Assembly: GCA_036768485.1 (NCBI GenBank)
Contig: JAVLUZ010000343.1
Span: 677,001-741,000 of the forward strand
Direction of reading: 5' to 3'
DNA length: 64,000 nt
Source of the DNA: Mermis nigrescens
Lineage: Eukaryota > Nematoda > Enoplea > Mermithida > Mermithidae
Position 1 is the first letter of the stretch; each line of letters starts with the position of its first letter. This document shows, piece after piece, positions 33,820-45,500 of this stretch. Below the pieces are notes generated by a model. It worked only from the letters and a program-made list of their open reading frames with translations, searched no databases and had not been told where the DNA came from. The position numbers were made by a program, and so were the translations under genes.

Positions 33820-33965
33820 GCTATACTTCTGCCGCGTGGCGAAGTACTGCTATACTACCAGCGTGGTGCCACAGCAGTGCCGCAGCATTGCCGGCGGCCG
33901 CGTGGCGCCGCGCGACATGAAGCAGCGCTGCTATACTTCCACGCGGCGCCGCGCGGCAGAAAAAA
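33820..33965. repeat. GC-rich palindromic patch
   Basis: GC-rich island with ctgctatacttc and repeated gcgtggcgccgcgcg-type palindromes. A related patch in the other orientation is at 40190-40290. Confidence 0.7.
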
Positions 33966-34143
33966 TTTATTGATGTTGTAACTGCAGTAAAACAGCAAAA
34001 AAGTAAAACATGTGTAAACTGTATACTGTATTCTGTGTCAAGAAACAAGTGAAAAGGGTATAGGTCAACGATTGTCGCACATTAAAACCGTATTCATTTT
34101 CGGTTTCAGCATCATGAAAACAAGTTTCGAAAGGCATAGAGAC

Positions 34144-35358
34144 TAGTAATGTAAAGGATCATCTGGGTCTGATCTTTTATCCAGATTCAGGATCCAGATC
34201 CAGGTAATCTGGATCTGGATCTGGCTATTTTCTGATCTGATTATCTGATCTGGATCTGTATCTGCAGAAATTCAGAACCTGATCTTTATCTGCATCCGAA
34301 TCTGTTTAGTCAAGTTATATCTGGTTAAAGAGATCAGGAGTTATTTTTCAGCGATGGTATCCTTTTCTGTTTTACGATTTCATGGGTAGGTTAGCCTTAT
34401 GCACGTGGGGCGTCTGCTGGGAGGTTTTGACCTTTGACCCCCAGTTCCGTGCTACACCCCCCTTCAGAATGGCCAAAAGTGCCGCAGACCCCCCATAATT
34501 TTTTGGTTTTAGAAAAATTTTTAAAGCTCTGCAGAAAAGTAACTTAAGTGATAAAAATGTATTACAGGTTGTTTTTTCACATAAATGATCATCAGAATTG
34601 ACCTTTGAGAGACTTTTTGCCTAAAAATGGGAAAATTTTGAATTTTTTGTCGTGTTTAGACGTCGGAACAGATTGAAAGACACCAATTAAAAAATATTAC
34701 CTTGTTTAAAATTAACCAACATTTTATTTAAATTTGAATTACTTTGTTAATTAAAATTCTTGTTGATGTCTGTGAGACTTGAAAGGAACTTTCTGGGCAA
34801 TAAGTATTCGCATTGAGTGATTATAATTTTAGCAGCAATGTTTTTCAAAAAATGCATGATCGTAATTTGGATTTAATGTCGTTTTTGTAAAAGCGTATCA
34901 ATCTGTCTTTTTGGCTGACTCCAAAGAGTCTAGACTTGTGAAGCTTTTACTTTTTGAGACATTTTTTACTGATCTCATTTTTGCGCATAAAAGACTAAAA
35001 TGCACATTTCCCTCGGCTCCTCGCCCCGCAGTCCCCACCAGCATCTGGGGGCTGTTATATTAGTCCCGCCACCCGAGACCCCCAATCAATCTCGGGCTTG
35101 CGAGCTTACGCCATCCTTTTTGCCATACTGAAATTGCTGCACAAAATACTCTTCATTTTCATGGATCTGCATCTGTCACGCATCGGATCTTTTAAATTTT
35201 GATTTGGCAAAGCTTCGATCTGAATCTGGATCTGCGTTGTTTTCTCTGATCCGGTTATGTCGGTCCGGACCTGGATCTCGGATCTGCCAGAAGATCTGAA
35301 GCGTATCTTTATACTGGATCTGGATCTAGGCAAAAAATCTGGATCTTTCACATCTCTG
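34144..35358. mobile_element. hAT-type element J, GATCTGGATCTGG-rich ends
   Basis: Left end tagtaatgtaaaggatcatc, right end gatctttcacatctctg. Flanks atagagac (34136-34143) and atagggac (35359-35366) agree at 7 of 8. About 180 bp at each end is built from degenerate ctggatctgaatctg repeats in inverse orientation. 1215 bp; no transposase frame. Confidence 0.8.
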
Positions 35359-35439
35359 ATAGGGACACACATTTTTGCACACAGAACATCTTAAAAATCG
35401 GATTATATATATATTCAATTTTTCACGCTTTCACGTATG

Positions 35440-35640
35440 CACCAGCATCAGTACATCGCAAAAATGGCCGAATCAAGCTTTCTCCATCATGACCTAAATC
35501 GCAGGTAGCGCGATAGCGCTACCTATAATATATAATGGCCATCACTTTTTTCTCGCATGCTTTTCACGGCGGAGTGCAACTTGTGTCCCCCCTACAGCTA
35601 TGGCGGCGCACATCTGAGACGTGCGGTTTTTTTTAAAGGT
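35440..35640. repeat. Repeat with agcgctacctat palindrome
   Basis: ggtagcgcgatagcgctacc is a near-perfect palindrome. It and the downstream cacatctgagacgtgcggttt recur at 61625-61740 (aaggtagcgcgttagcgctac, cacatctgggaggtgcggtt). Confidence 0.7.
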
Positions 35641-35649
35641 GAGCTTAAT

Positions 35650-36146
35650 AAAAACAACTTAAGTGCCCCCGTTTTTTCTCTTGTTTACACTTCACAATAC
35701 CGAGCGCGTCGTGATGTGTATAAAGTTTACACCAAAAATTCATCTAATTTTGGAGGGCTTAATTTTTTTCAAGATGTCTTCCCTAATTTAGTAGGTTACG
35801 AATCTGGTCTTAAAATTTCTTTTGCACTCCAGTATTGTTTGCGCAGGAGTGTAAATTAGACGGTTTTTTCAGTTTTTCACATGTGGCCAAGCATATCTAG
35901 CTCAGTTTTTGCGCTGTACGCAGTCTGATTGGTTTCAAAAAATGCAGACGGTTAAAAAAATCCTAGGGGAGACTTTTTTGAAATTTTTTTCAAACAAGTA
36001 CTGTTCTCCCGAATTTAGAGGCGGTTTGTATGTAAAGAGTCTAAGACAAAAGAATTTTTCCCTGCCGCCTTCTCCACTTGGTGAGACAAAACGCGGTAAC
36101 TGCCCCTTAAAACCTTTTGTGCCTCTGTCTTAAGCGCTGCACGTCC
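35650..36146. repeat. About 480-bp tandem repeat, unit 1
   Basis: From gtttacacttcacaatacc through ctcctggtgagacaaaacg-type sequence to gtcttaagcgctgcacgtcc. Repeated next at 36147-36618. Confidence 0.75.
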
Positions 36147-36618
36147 AGACTTATTTGTGTTTTTTTACACTAGTATTTGCGTTAGCCAGTTTTGCGAAGT
36201 GTCAGCTTTCACCGAAAACATTTTTCCGCCTATGGGGCGTCACAGTGGATGATAGAATTTTTTTGAAAATGTTTTTCCTAAATTAGTAGGATTGCGAATC
36301 TGGTCATTAAAATTTCTTTACACTCGATTGAGTAGGATTTGCGCAGGAGTGTAGCATTAGGCCGGTTTTTTACTGTTTTCCTGTTGCAAGAGCATATCTA
36401 CGCTCAGTTTGCTTCATCCTATGCAGTCTGATTGGTTTCAAAGGTAGGCGGTTATGAAAATCTAGGAGAAGCTTTTTTTATTTTTTCTTAAAAAGTAATA
36501 TTTTCGAATTTAGAGGCGGTTTATTGTAAAGAGTCTGAGACAAAAATATTTTTCCCTGCCATATTCTCCACTTAGTAGAAAGAACGTGGTAACTACCTTT
36601 AAATCTGCCTGTCTTAAG
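36147..36618. repeat. About 480-bp tandem repeat, unit 2
   Basis: Same order of motifs: 'gcgcaggagtgtagcattag', 'aatttagaggcggttt', 'aagagtctgagacaaaa', ending cttaagcgctacacgtc. Roughly 75-80% like unit 1 by eye. Confidence 0.75.
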
Positions 36619-36840
36619 CGCTACACGTCAAAATTTATTTTGTTTCTTTACAATCAATATTGCGTTATTAGTGCAGGTCGTCAACTTTACACTGAAAAAA
36701 TTTTTTCACGCCCAGAGCGTCGTGGATCGAGCAATTTTTTTAAAAATGCTCTCTATGAGGTCAGAATAACGAGATCTGACCTTCAGACTTTTCTACAATT
36801 AATACACAGTACCAGAGGTTTAAACTTTACACTCTGAGTG
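36619..36840. repeat. About 480-bp tandem repeat, partial unit 3
   Basis: Continues with 'ttctttacaatcaatattgc', 'ttttttcacgcccagagcg' and stops after 'gaggtttaaactttacactc'. Related 130-150-bp blocks occur at 38940-39290, 63230-63330 and 63600-63750. Confidence 0.65.
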
Positions 36841-37096
36841 GATAAGTAAAAACAGATTTTGTCCAGGATTTCTCTGCACAACTTTTTCGGTTATGAGTTA
36901 AGATAATTTAAATAGATAAATATAAAGTAGCTTTTAAGGGCTTCACACGTCGAAGCAAACCGCGTTCAAAAAAACGTAATATTGAGTGTTGTTTATGGGG
37001 TGTGTGAAAGTTCGAAATCTGAGGTGTAAAATAGGCGAAAAAACAGCTTTTTTCGTGTTTAATGATGGTAAATCATATCAAATATTTCGCGGAACA

Positions 37097-37168
37097 TAAG
37101 TTTGGCACATACAAACGTACTACAATCAAAGGGCTACAAACTGGCCCAAACCGAATTTATTTACACTC
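37097..37168 (+). repeat. 72-bp perfect inverted repeat, left arm
   Basis: Begins taagtttggcacatacaaac and ends atttatttacactc. Identical, in reverse complement, to 37391-37462. A diverged relative is at 63120-63195. Confidence 0.95.
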
Positions 37169-37240
37169 AATGGGGCGTTCGGTTCAGATTTTTAAAGTTT
37201 ACAATGTGGTGGACAGTGAAAAATACGTGTTTGTCCATAT

Positions 37241-37378
37241 TTTTGTTCGCCACCCCTGTAAAAAGTACTTTATTTTTATCCTTTTCGACCTCTCCTGACT
37301 TCTTCACTTCATATTTGTTCGCCACCACCTTAGAAAGTACTTTATTTTTTATCCTATTCGACCTCTCCCGACTTCTGA
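37241..37378. repeat. Two direct units of about 68 bp in the loop
   Basis: 'tttgttcgccaccccctg..agtactttatttttatcc.ttcgacctctcc.gacttct' pattern occurs at 37241-37306 and 37311-37378, between the inverted arms. Confidence 0.85.
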
Positions 37379-37390
37379 ACAGAGAAATTG

Positions 37391-37462
37391 GAGTGTAAAT
37401 AAATTCGGTTTGGGCCAGTTTGTAGCCCTTTGATTGTAGTACGTTTGTATGTGCCAAACTTA
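37391..37462 (-). repeat. 72-bp perfect inverted repeat, right arm
   Basis: Reverse complement of 37097-37168 with no mismatch seen; spacer 222 bp. The identity indicates a recent duplication or gene conversion. Confidence 0.95.
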
Positions 37463-37838
37463 TCGTTTGCTAGACTTTCTACACTGAAAAATTTTTTGGG
37501 AAAAATCGGTTTGGGTTTTTTTGAAACAGATGAAAAAACCGATTGATTTGCCCTGATGTACATTCTTGTGTACTCAATTTCCATACGCGCGTACACGACC
37601 GATTAAGCCGCAACGCTTAAGTGAGTCGCCTGGGACCACCTTCCCCTAAAAATTATCATATTTTTCATTCCATTCCACACATATTTTCAATCAAAATCCG
37701 GGATAGGAAAATGGGTACTCGGGCTTAATGCGACTTGAGTACGAATTGGCATGTGTGTTACCATATCTTACGTGTGTTAAAAGATCATATGTGTGTGTCT
37801 CATATTTGTGCCTGTCTCGTTTGGTACATACCTTTACC

Positions 37839-38025
37839 CAGGGGCGGATTTAGGGGGGGGGCGGCGCCTCCCCATTGGCCCAAAAAAGTGCGCAAAATTA
37901 AGCATTTTTAAGCGATTTTTAGCGATTTTCGGACTAAAACGGCTAATTTTTCCGCCCAAGTCAGGGTTCCGCTCCCCCTAAGGGGTACCGCTCCCCCCCT
38001 TAGGAAAATTCTAGATCCGCCACTG
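37839..38025 (+). mobile_element. Family E MITE
   Basis: Starts caggggcggatttaggg and ends tagatccgccactg; 187 bp. Flanks cctttacc and cctctact agree at 6 of 8. Contains 'aagcgatttttagcgattttc' as in 17214-17381; a short 'gctccccctaaggggtaccg' duplication is near the right end. Confidence 0.85.
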
Positions 38026-38039
38026 CCTCTACTGTAAGG

Positions 38040-38930
38040 TTTTGCCCATAGGCCTATTGTCGTATTCATGGATCCTTTTCATCTCTTGGTTCGTGTTGCT
38101 ACGCCTCTTTTTCCGCATCAGTTAAAACTGCGTGCGAAGCGCAGTTTTGACGGCACTTTAAGATTTTACATTTTACAATTAGTTTTTGAGCCAGAGAGCC
38201 TCTCCGCCAGTTTCCGCGCTGAGCATATCTTATTTTTTTTTTCCGTAGCCGTACGCGAGCAGACTCCGCACGTGCCTTTCATCTGCTTGGCTGCAGAACT
38301 CGTCTGTTAGTTTTCCTGCGTAGTGTGCACGCTTCTTTTCGCCGTACGCTTTGTTTTTTTATCATTCGTGTTTGTGCCAATTGGCATCAGTTGTTGTATG
38401 CCTTGGCAGGCTTTGTGCCCTTCTTTAATTACATTGTTTGATTTTACCCGATTAGCGTAACTTGACGGTCGGCAGCATGTATCCTCCATGCTGTCGCTTT
38501 TTAATTGCTTCATAATTTTTCTGTCCAAAAATATTGTAAAAATTAATTATTTAATTAACGATGCTGGGCTCGGTTGAATTTCCGGTGCTGTTGAATTCTG
38601 TCCTTGTGCTACACTATACTTAGGAACCCTTAATATTTTCAAGCACCGGAATTCGGTCCAAAACAAGTTAAATAATAATCTTTTTGAGCCCTCAATTAGG
38701 TTTCCGGGGAACTTCTTTAATTAGGTACTTAATCTCAAAGGGGTTAAGTAAGTAAGTTTAACTTAGGTGCGTGCGTAGAGGGACGGGCTACCTTGAATAG
38801 GCCGGGCCGCTTACTCCCGAATCGCCGGCTGGTGATCGACCTCCTAAAAAGGGCGAGAACTCCCGTGTGAGCGCATAAGCTTGAGATTCGGGTTAAGTAA
38901 GCGAAGTGAACGTAGCTTGAGTCTACGTTA
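38040..38930. other. Intergenic DNA, nothing firm
   Basis: Higher complexity, with ctgcgtgcgaagcgcagttt (palindromic) and paired 'gaatttccggtgctgttgaa' / caccggaattcggtcc. No recognised gene. Confidence 0.4.
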
Positions 38931-38939
38931 ACACATCTG

Positions 38940-39295
38940 ATATTTTATTTGTCCTTGGGCCATTTTGGAGACTTGATTTTTCATAAATGTTGATCGTAAT
39001 ATCAGAATAACGAATCCGACTGAAATTTTCTTTAAACTCTGTGGTTGTGTAAAGTTTACTTCGCCTATTAACTCAACTCTTGTTCTAGAGCCTTGCGGAA
39101 GCTTAATTTTTTTCAAAATGTTCTACGTAAAATCAGAATTGAGAATCTGACTATTAGTTTCTCTACACCTAGTAGTTGTGTTAAATTTGCACTAATCATT
39201 TTATTGTTAAAATGTAGTTTATACTACAAATTTATTTTACTTCCAAATCTGAGCGTTAGTGTTCCTTACACTTGAAATTTGCGTAAAGTTAATGC
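38940..39295. repeat. Degenerate tandem blocks, about 150 bp
   Basis: Two blocks with 'ttgcggaagcttaattttttt' / 'gagacttgatttttcataaa', then 'aatcagaat..cgaatctgac' and 'tctctacacctagtagttgtg'. Same family as 36619-36840 and 63230-63330. Confidence 0.6.
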
Positions 39296-39475
39296 TGAAA
39301 AACTTTGATCTGTTAAAATAATGTAAGGTTGTCTTGTTTGAAAAGGATAATGCTGATGTTAAGAACAGTATTGCTTTCCGTGTTCTCGGACTGCTGTCAT
39401 TATAATGGCATGTTACTGTATGTGTTTACTGACTGATGTACTCAAATCATACTAATTAAAAGCAGAATTACTAGT

Positions 39476-39643
39476 AAAGAAAAATGCTCCGATGGAACAA
39501 AAAAAGATGAATATACTTGGAATTGTGGATTATTAAGGATGTAAAAGGATGAGACTAGGAAAAATCTACCTAAAGTCGCAAAATCTGCTAAAAATCACAC
39601 TTTCTCTAAGCAACGCAAAAAATCGAAGTATATTCTGCGGCCA
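39476..39643 (+). repeat. Long inverted repeat, left arm (about 165 bp)
   Basis: From aaagaaaaatgctccgatgg to atcgaagtatattctgcgg. Nearly identical to the reverse complement of 40012-40179, with only a handful of differences. Confidence 0.92.
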
Positions 39644-40011
39644 ACAGATTAAAATAAATATTTAACATGAAATGATTGAAAAAGCAGCACATTAGCTAAA
39701 GCCAATTAAATGAATGGTTTAAAACAGTAGGAAACACTTAAGTTGACTTGTAACAGACTAGATGTAGGTACACTAGCATGCCCGTGAGGATTGTGTGCAC
39801 TAATCAATCGGCCGCTGCTTTGCTATGCTTTAATGCTCAAAACAAAATAAAACAACTTTAAATACAATACCACTTGATTTTCATATCGATCAGGATACGA
39901 AGCTAGTTAGCGTTGCTACTTGCCATTAATTTAAAAAAATTAACATTACAGATTTCGTTTATACACTCTTATCTGAAACTTTGAACATTATTTAAAAAAG
40001 ACACTTTTTAG

Positions 40012-40179
40012 AGGCTGCATAATATACTTCGATTTTTTGCGTTGCTTGGAGAAAGTGTGATTTTTAGCAGATTTTGCGACTTTAGGTAGATTTTTCCTAG
40101 TCCCATCCTTTTACATCCTTAATAATCCACAATTCCAAGTATATTCATCTTTTTGTTCCATCGGAGCATTTTCTTTGCT
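40012..40179 (-). repeat. Long inverted repeat, right arm
   Basis: From ggctgcataatatacttcg to ccatcggagcattttctttg. Pairs with 39476-39643 across a spacer of about 370 bp. Confidence 0.92.
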
Positions 40180-40189
40180 GATAAATATA

Positions 40190-40290
40190 GGCCGCCGCGT
40201 CCCACCGCGTGGCAAAAGTTTGAACGCCACGCGGCGCCGCGGGGCGATGTGCTACGCGGCACCGCGCGGCGGGAAGTATAGCAGGGCCTT
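40190..40290. repeat. GC-rich palindromic patch
   Basis: ccaccgcgtggc, ccacgcggcgccgcgg and gcaccgcgcggcgggaagtat. Related to 33820-33965; gaagtatagcaggg is the complement of ctgctatacttc there. It adjoins the 165-bp inverted repeat. Confidence 0.7.
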
Positions 40291-40299
40291 AACTGATGT

Positions 40300-41335
40300 G
40301 CACATTCCAAATTTCATAATTATTGTTCGAATTTTTCCTAGAGATATACACTTTTAGTTAATTGTACTCCGGTAATATTGGCCGGAAATTGAATTATTGA
40401 GTAATAGGTCATTTGGTACCTAATGCTTTCGGGTCAAAAATATACAGAAATTCATGTCTAATTGAGTGAAGTTCATGGAACTAGTGCCCTTGCTTTTAGC
40501 AATTTGAAAAATGAATTGAAATTTTCAGGACTGGCGTGACGAACTTTAAGAGTGGGAGGTCCACTGGACATCCAAACTTGTGATCACCCAAAAAGAAATT
40601 CAATCTGTTCATGGTCTAATGGGAGAGATAGGGGAATTAAAGTGCATCCGTTAGCCTTAAAATCAGGGTTACATTATAGAACAGCATATCCAATTTTAAC
40701 AGATTTGGAATTGCCTAGGAGCCTCGAGGAAAAGCATGATTGATCTGAAAATATTAAGCACGTTTTCATCAATTTGAACAATATACAGAAGACTTTACTT
40801 AGCAAATAGTATGTGGTGATGAAGGAGGGGTTTGCTGCTATAAGCCAAAAGCCAAATATCAGTGAAAAAAGCGAGTTGGGGAGGCTTCAAGACTATCATC
40901 AAAGACCAATGCCTCCAAATTAGCCAGAAACGTTACTTTTCAACTCTTCTTGCGATTCTCAGTCCTCTATTGATCGACTTTACACCAAACAACGTAATAA
41001 TAAATGATAACTATTACTGCAAACTCTTGAACCAGTTGCAGAAATTGATCAAGGAAAATAAAAGGGATGTCCAGGAGTGCTAATTTTGTTCGATAATGCA
41101 CCCACCTCGCAAGCACGGCTTTCACGGGGAACTGTGGTTGATTGCAGGTTCCATCAGTTGGATCATTCGCCCTTATCTTTCGATTTTTGTATTATTAGAC
41201 GTCCTGTCTTCGGAAAATGTGATGTCTTGTTATAAGGAATGCAGGTTAATGTGAAATCTGAGTTCGTACCCTGGTTATGAAGGTCAAAGTTCAATCTATA
41301 GGCAGAGAGAGCATAGAAAAGTGTGACGAATGTTG
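40300..41335. other. Intergenic DNA, nothing recognised
   Basis: Short frames on the plus strand (40552-40743 and 40862-41083) have no family resemblance I can see and are not flanked by convincing splice sites. Confidence 0.35.
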
Positions 41336-41337
41336 AC

Positions 41338-41889
41338 TATAGTCTGTTTCATTTATCCGAGAGCTTTTTCAGTAAATGTTTTCGGAGGTTACAGTAACCC
41401 CTTATTTCTTATTTACTATAGTTCGCTAGATTTCACTGTGGTTACGTAGCAGAGAAGGGTTTTTCAATAACATTTTTTGCGACATAATTTAATCTTGTCT
41501 TCCGGCAAATTAATCAACTTGCAGATAAAAATCGCGCATTCAGCTTATCCATAGTTGACACTTTAAACACAATAGACTAAACTGTTAAGAAACGCCGCGA
41601 ACTCCCTCATAGCTCAGTGGTAAAACGTCTGCTTGTCGTGTCGAAGCAACTGGGTTCGATTCCAAGCGATAGCCTTTTATTTAGTGCACTTACTGTAGTA
41701 TGTCCCAGTACTGATTAAATGCTATAAGAAATTTATATAGGCTGATTAGTGCATTAAAAATGGAAGAATTCCAGCCACTCGCCCTCACTGAGCTGATCTG
41801 CCGAATTACAGTAATTCGTCTTGTTTCGCTTACTGTAGCACCTTAAAAGAATTGACTAAAAAGCTCTCGAATAAATGAAGCAGACTATA
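41338..41889. mobile_element. Family K (mariner-like) TIR element, 552 bp
   Basis: Ends tatagtctgtttcatttat / cgagagctttttc and, inverted, gaaaaagctctcgaataaat-type / gcagactata. TA at both outer ends fits a Tc1/mariner-type TA duplication. It contains a tRNA-like sequence. Confidence 0.75.
41602..41674 (+). pseudogene. tRNA-like sequence (Asp GTC-like)
   Basis: A-box tagctcagtggta and B-box gggttcgattcc are intact and correctly spaced, and the loop ttgtcgt places a GTC anticodon. The acceptor stem (ctccctc against gatagcc) does not pair and the D-stem is damaged, so this is a tRNA-derived relic or SINE head, not a working tRNA. Confidence 0.45.
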
Positions 41890-42504
41890 GTGTTTGAGCA
41901 CGTCTGACGACTTTGTTAAAAAATATAGTATTGGTAATGCCACACTGTTGGTTTTCACCAAAAGCTATACATACCTTTCATTGATCAAGCCTCGTACTTT
42001 TAACGCTATTTTAGCGCTTTTACCAGTTTTCGAGGTATTTTGGCCAAAAAAAGCTCATTTTGACCCCCTTCTAGATCGGCCATGCTGCGCACCTGTGGTC
42101 TAGACACCGAGAATACGGCGAACCATCCAAACTCGACAGAGCCACCGTATTAAATGTTTGGTGTTTCCTTGTTAATTTTGCCCCATTAAACCCCCAGAAT
42201 TCGGTTGCTGTCATGCATGCACGACCATCTTTTACTTTATTATCAGTGTTAACGTATGCTGCCTCAAAATCGTATGTAAAGTGCGCGATAATGGATTTAC
42301 ACAAGAATCATATGTCGCATCGACGAGTGTAACAAAAGGACTAAATCAATATCTAAAAATATGAATACGTACGGAAAAAGAATACAATAAACGCACCCAA
42401 AAAAATCACGCATTGTGACAAGACGCAACGAAGTTCGACTAAATACGCGAAACGTTAAATACGCAGTTATCTCAGGCAAGTGAACACAATTCGTGAGCAT
42501 AGCT

Positions 42505-42586
42505 TCAGCTGCTGTTAAACAACCATCGATAGATCAGGGCTACTGTAATTGCAATAGCGGTCGGAATAAGCCAATTGGTCCAAGTG
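42505..42586 (-). CDS. CYB5: Cytochrome b5 terminal exon (tail anchor)
   Basis: 82 bases: one base finishing a split codon, 26 codons and TGA at 42507-42505. Acceptor is attatttttttggcag. Encodes the C-terminal transmembrane anchor [20 protein letters not shown] ending L-F-N-S-S. Confidence 0.92.
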
Positions 42587-45500
42587 CTGCCAAAAAAATA
42601 ATTTTTTAGCACAACAATAAAGAATATTCAAAAAAATTTTGATTCTGTCGATATGTTTTAAGCACAATTTTGTTGCATTATTTCCATGTCTTTATTCATC
42701 GTATTCGGACATTTTTGCATCTCTAGAATGCAAGCTTATTTCTTGACGACCTCCAAATTTAGTGGTTTTATGAATAGTTCAATTTTTCATGAACAAATTT
42801 AGTGGTTTTATTGATACTTTTACTTTTACTGAATTTAACTAATTTAAGGACTAAAAGTGGAAAAATCATTTGATTTCAGGGCATCTTTAGAGCTGCTCTA
42901 ATGCAGGATTCCACATAGGGAGGGGTGAGAGCGGTTATTACCATACATTTTCTTGGGGAGGGGGGTTTCACCCCTCCCAGAAAAATTTTCATCCACCCAA
43001 TAATTTTTTCAACCCCATAATTGGCGATTTTCTTAAAGTTTCCAAAAATGCTTTTTTAAGCGTTCTTAGCTACCTATGTAATTGCTCAAAAGTGCGAAAT
43101 TTTCGGCGCTTCACGCCATTATACTCATGTTTTGACTATATTTTGCTCAATTTGTTCCGACTTTTTTGATTTTTTTCCAATTTTATCTTGTGTTTATGCT
43201 CTAGAAAGATAGAGCATCACGTCAGAAACGCTGTTTTGACGCGTTTTTACCTTTTTGGACCAAAAAAAAGCACTTTATAATTTCATTCCCCCAGAATTCC
43301 CATGCTGTGCATGTATGGTTAATTATCATAGATGCACAGATGGCCGATCTGGGGGAAGGGGGTCAGCCAGTCTGGGGCGGGGAGTCAAAATTGAGCTTTT
43401 TGGGCCAAAATGACTTCAATAACTGATATAAGCGCTAAAACTACGTTATCACCACACGTGGGCAGCAAGAAAATTCTGGGAAAGGGTGCAAGATTTTTTT
43501 AAAGGTCAAAAAATTGCCTTAAAAATGGTGGTATGGCGAAAAACACAATTTTTCGACGTTTCTCATCGAGCACTATCCATTGGCATCAAAAAATTGCGAA
43601 AAAAACGAAAAAATTTTTAAGGATTGTTTTTTTCTGGGAGGGGGGGATATTTGGTTTCTCGGGAGGGGGGTGGGTCATACCCCCGAACCCTCCCCTTCAC
43701 GCCCAGGTGTGGTTATTACACTATTTCTGGCCAATTTATAGTACTTCTCAAGCAAAATTTTCAATTTTTATCCGTTTTTGGCCTTCATTTTGCCTCATTT
43801 TCCTCACAAAATTTTCCATTTTTCCATTCTGGTGGTTTCGCCCCCCGCGTGCGCACTGTCGAGCAAAAAAGTAGTGTATTTTCAAGCGATTTCGACCTTA
43901 AAATAAGCGAAAACTCAAGAACATTAGGACGCAAGATGCTATTGGTCATACATGGGCAGCGACCAAATTCCAAATTCTAGGGTTAGGTAAAAAAACGTAA
44001 AAAATCTACATTATGTGCAAAAACACCATTTTTCGACGTTCATCACCATAGGTGGGCAGCAGCAGAATTCTGGGGAGATGTAAGATTTGTCAAAGGTCAA
44101 AAAATGTGTCTTAAAAATGGTGGTATGGCGAAGAGACACCATTTTTCGACGTTTCTCATCGAGCACTATCCATTGACATCAAAACATTGCGAAAACAAAC
44201 AAAAAAAATTGGGAAATCCTTCGAACTCTGGGATTCAGACTCCCAGACCTCCCATGCCAACATGTGCTAATAAGCAGGAAACGGTCATAACAATTTGCAA
44301 AGCTCGTAATCTTTAACCGTCTGGTATAAAAAAATATCACGTTCAATGTTTCGTCTTCGACAGTTAACAAAACTTACGGAATTAAGCTTCTGAATGAAAC
44401 AAAAGCATGCTCAATTCGAGTTCTAATCATAGGTGGGCGGCACCAAAGTTCTGAGGGGGTGCAAAATTTTTTCAAAGGTCAAAAAATGGCCTTAAAAATG
44501 GTGGTATGGCGAAAAAACGCCATTTTTCAACGTTTCTCATCGAGCATTATCCATTGGCATCAAAAAATTGCGAAGAAAACAACAACAAAAATTTCAAAAG
44601 TTGAATTCTGAAGGGCTATTCCGGTTTCTCCGGGGATGTATTTTAATTTCTGGAGGGTATATACCCCCTACCCCACGCCCAGGTATGGTTCTGATGTCTT
44701 TCCAAGGCATGAGTATGAATTTCAGGGGTATCTTGCTTTCATGCGAGTCAAATAACGTGTGTTTCTAAAACAAATTACATTTTCTTAGTCCATTAAGTAT
44801 TGGAATGGAAGCTCTGATTAACGTCTAAAAAACGCAGGATAAACATCGATGATAGCTATGCCTCGTAAGATTACACCGCATAATCTTTTATTTTTAATCA
44901 ATACCGCAGAATGTACGATTTTATTTTACTTTAAAAAATCAACCAATTAGCCCCTAAAGTCAACAATCATCACTGATGACGTATACCTGCAAAACGTTAA
45001 GTTTTTTGGCTTATTCTCTGTTCTAATCGTAAGTTTACACGCTATTTTGGGTTATCTGATGATAAACAGTTAATGCATACTTAAGTGTGTATTTATATGC
45101 TCAAAAAATATGTATAAATATCCTTCCTTCCATAAATGCAATCACGTCTGCAAAGGCTATATAAAGAACAGACTTGTTCTAGTAACGATGTTAATTAAAA
45201 TACGTCGAGCAATTTTTGCGCGTCAGCCTGATAAGACCGAGTGTTTTGCACACGTCATCATCATACTAAAGCACAGTTTATAATATCGGGGATTTACAGT
45301 AGGCACAGCTGAGGGTGAAGTAGGAAATGAAGTAGACATAAGAAGTAAGAAGCAGTAGTAAGAGCAGCAGTAGTTAACTCTGTAATTTTTATTTCATTTT
45401 TTATACTTTACTTTTTATTCTTTTAATTTTTTATTTTATTTTACATTTATTTTATTTGACGTATTTTCATTCTTTTATTTTATCTTTTATTCTTAGGAGC

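Noticed and set aside
33782..34048. Alanine- and arginine-rich frames
   Set aside because: They are produced by the GC-rich palindromic patch.
42297..42500. 67-codon minus-strand frame just after cytochrome b5
   Set aside because: Lies beyond the stop codon of the tail-anchor exon and has no similarity. More likely 3' UTR.
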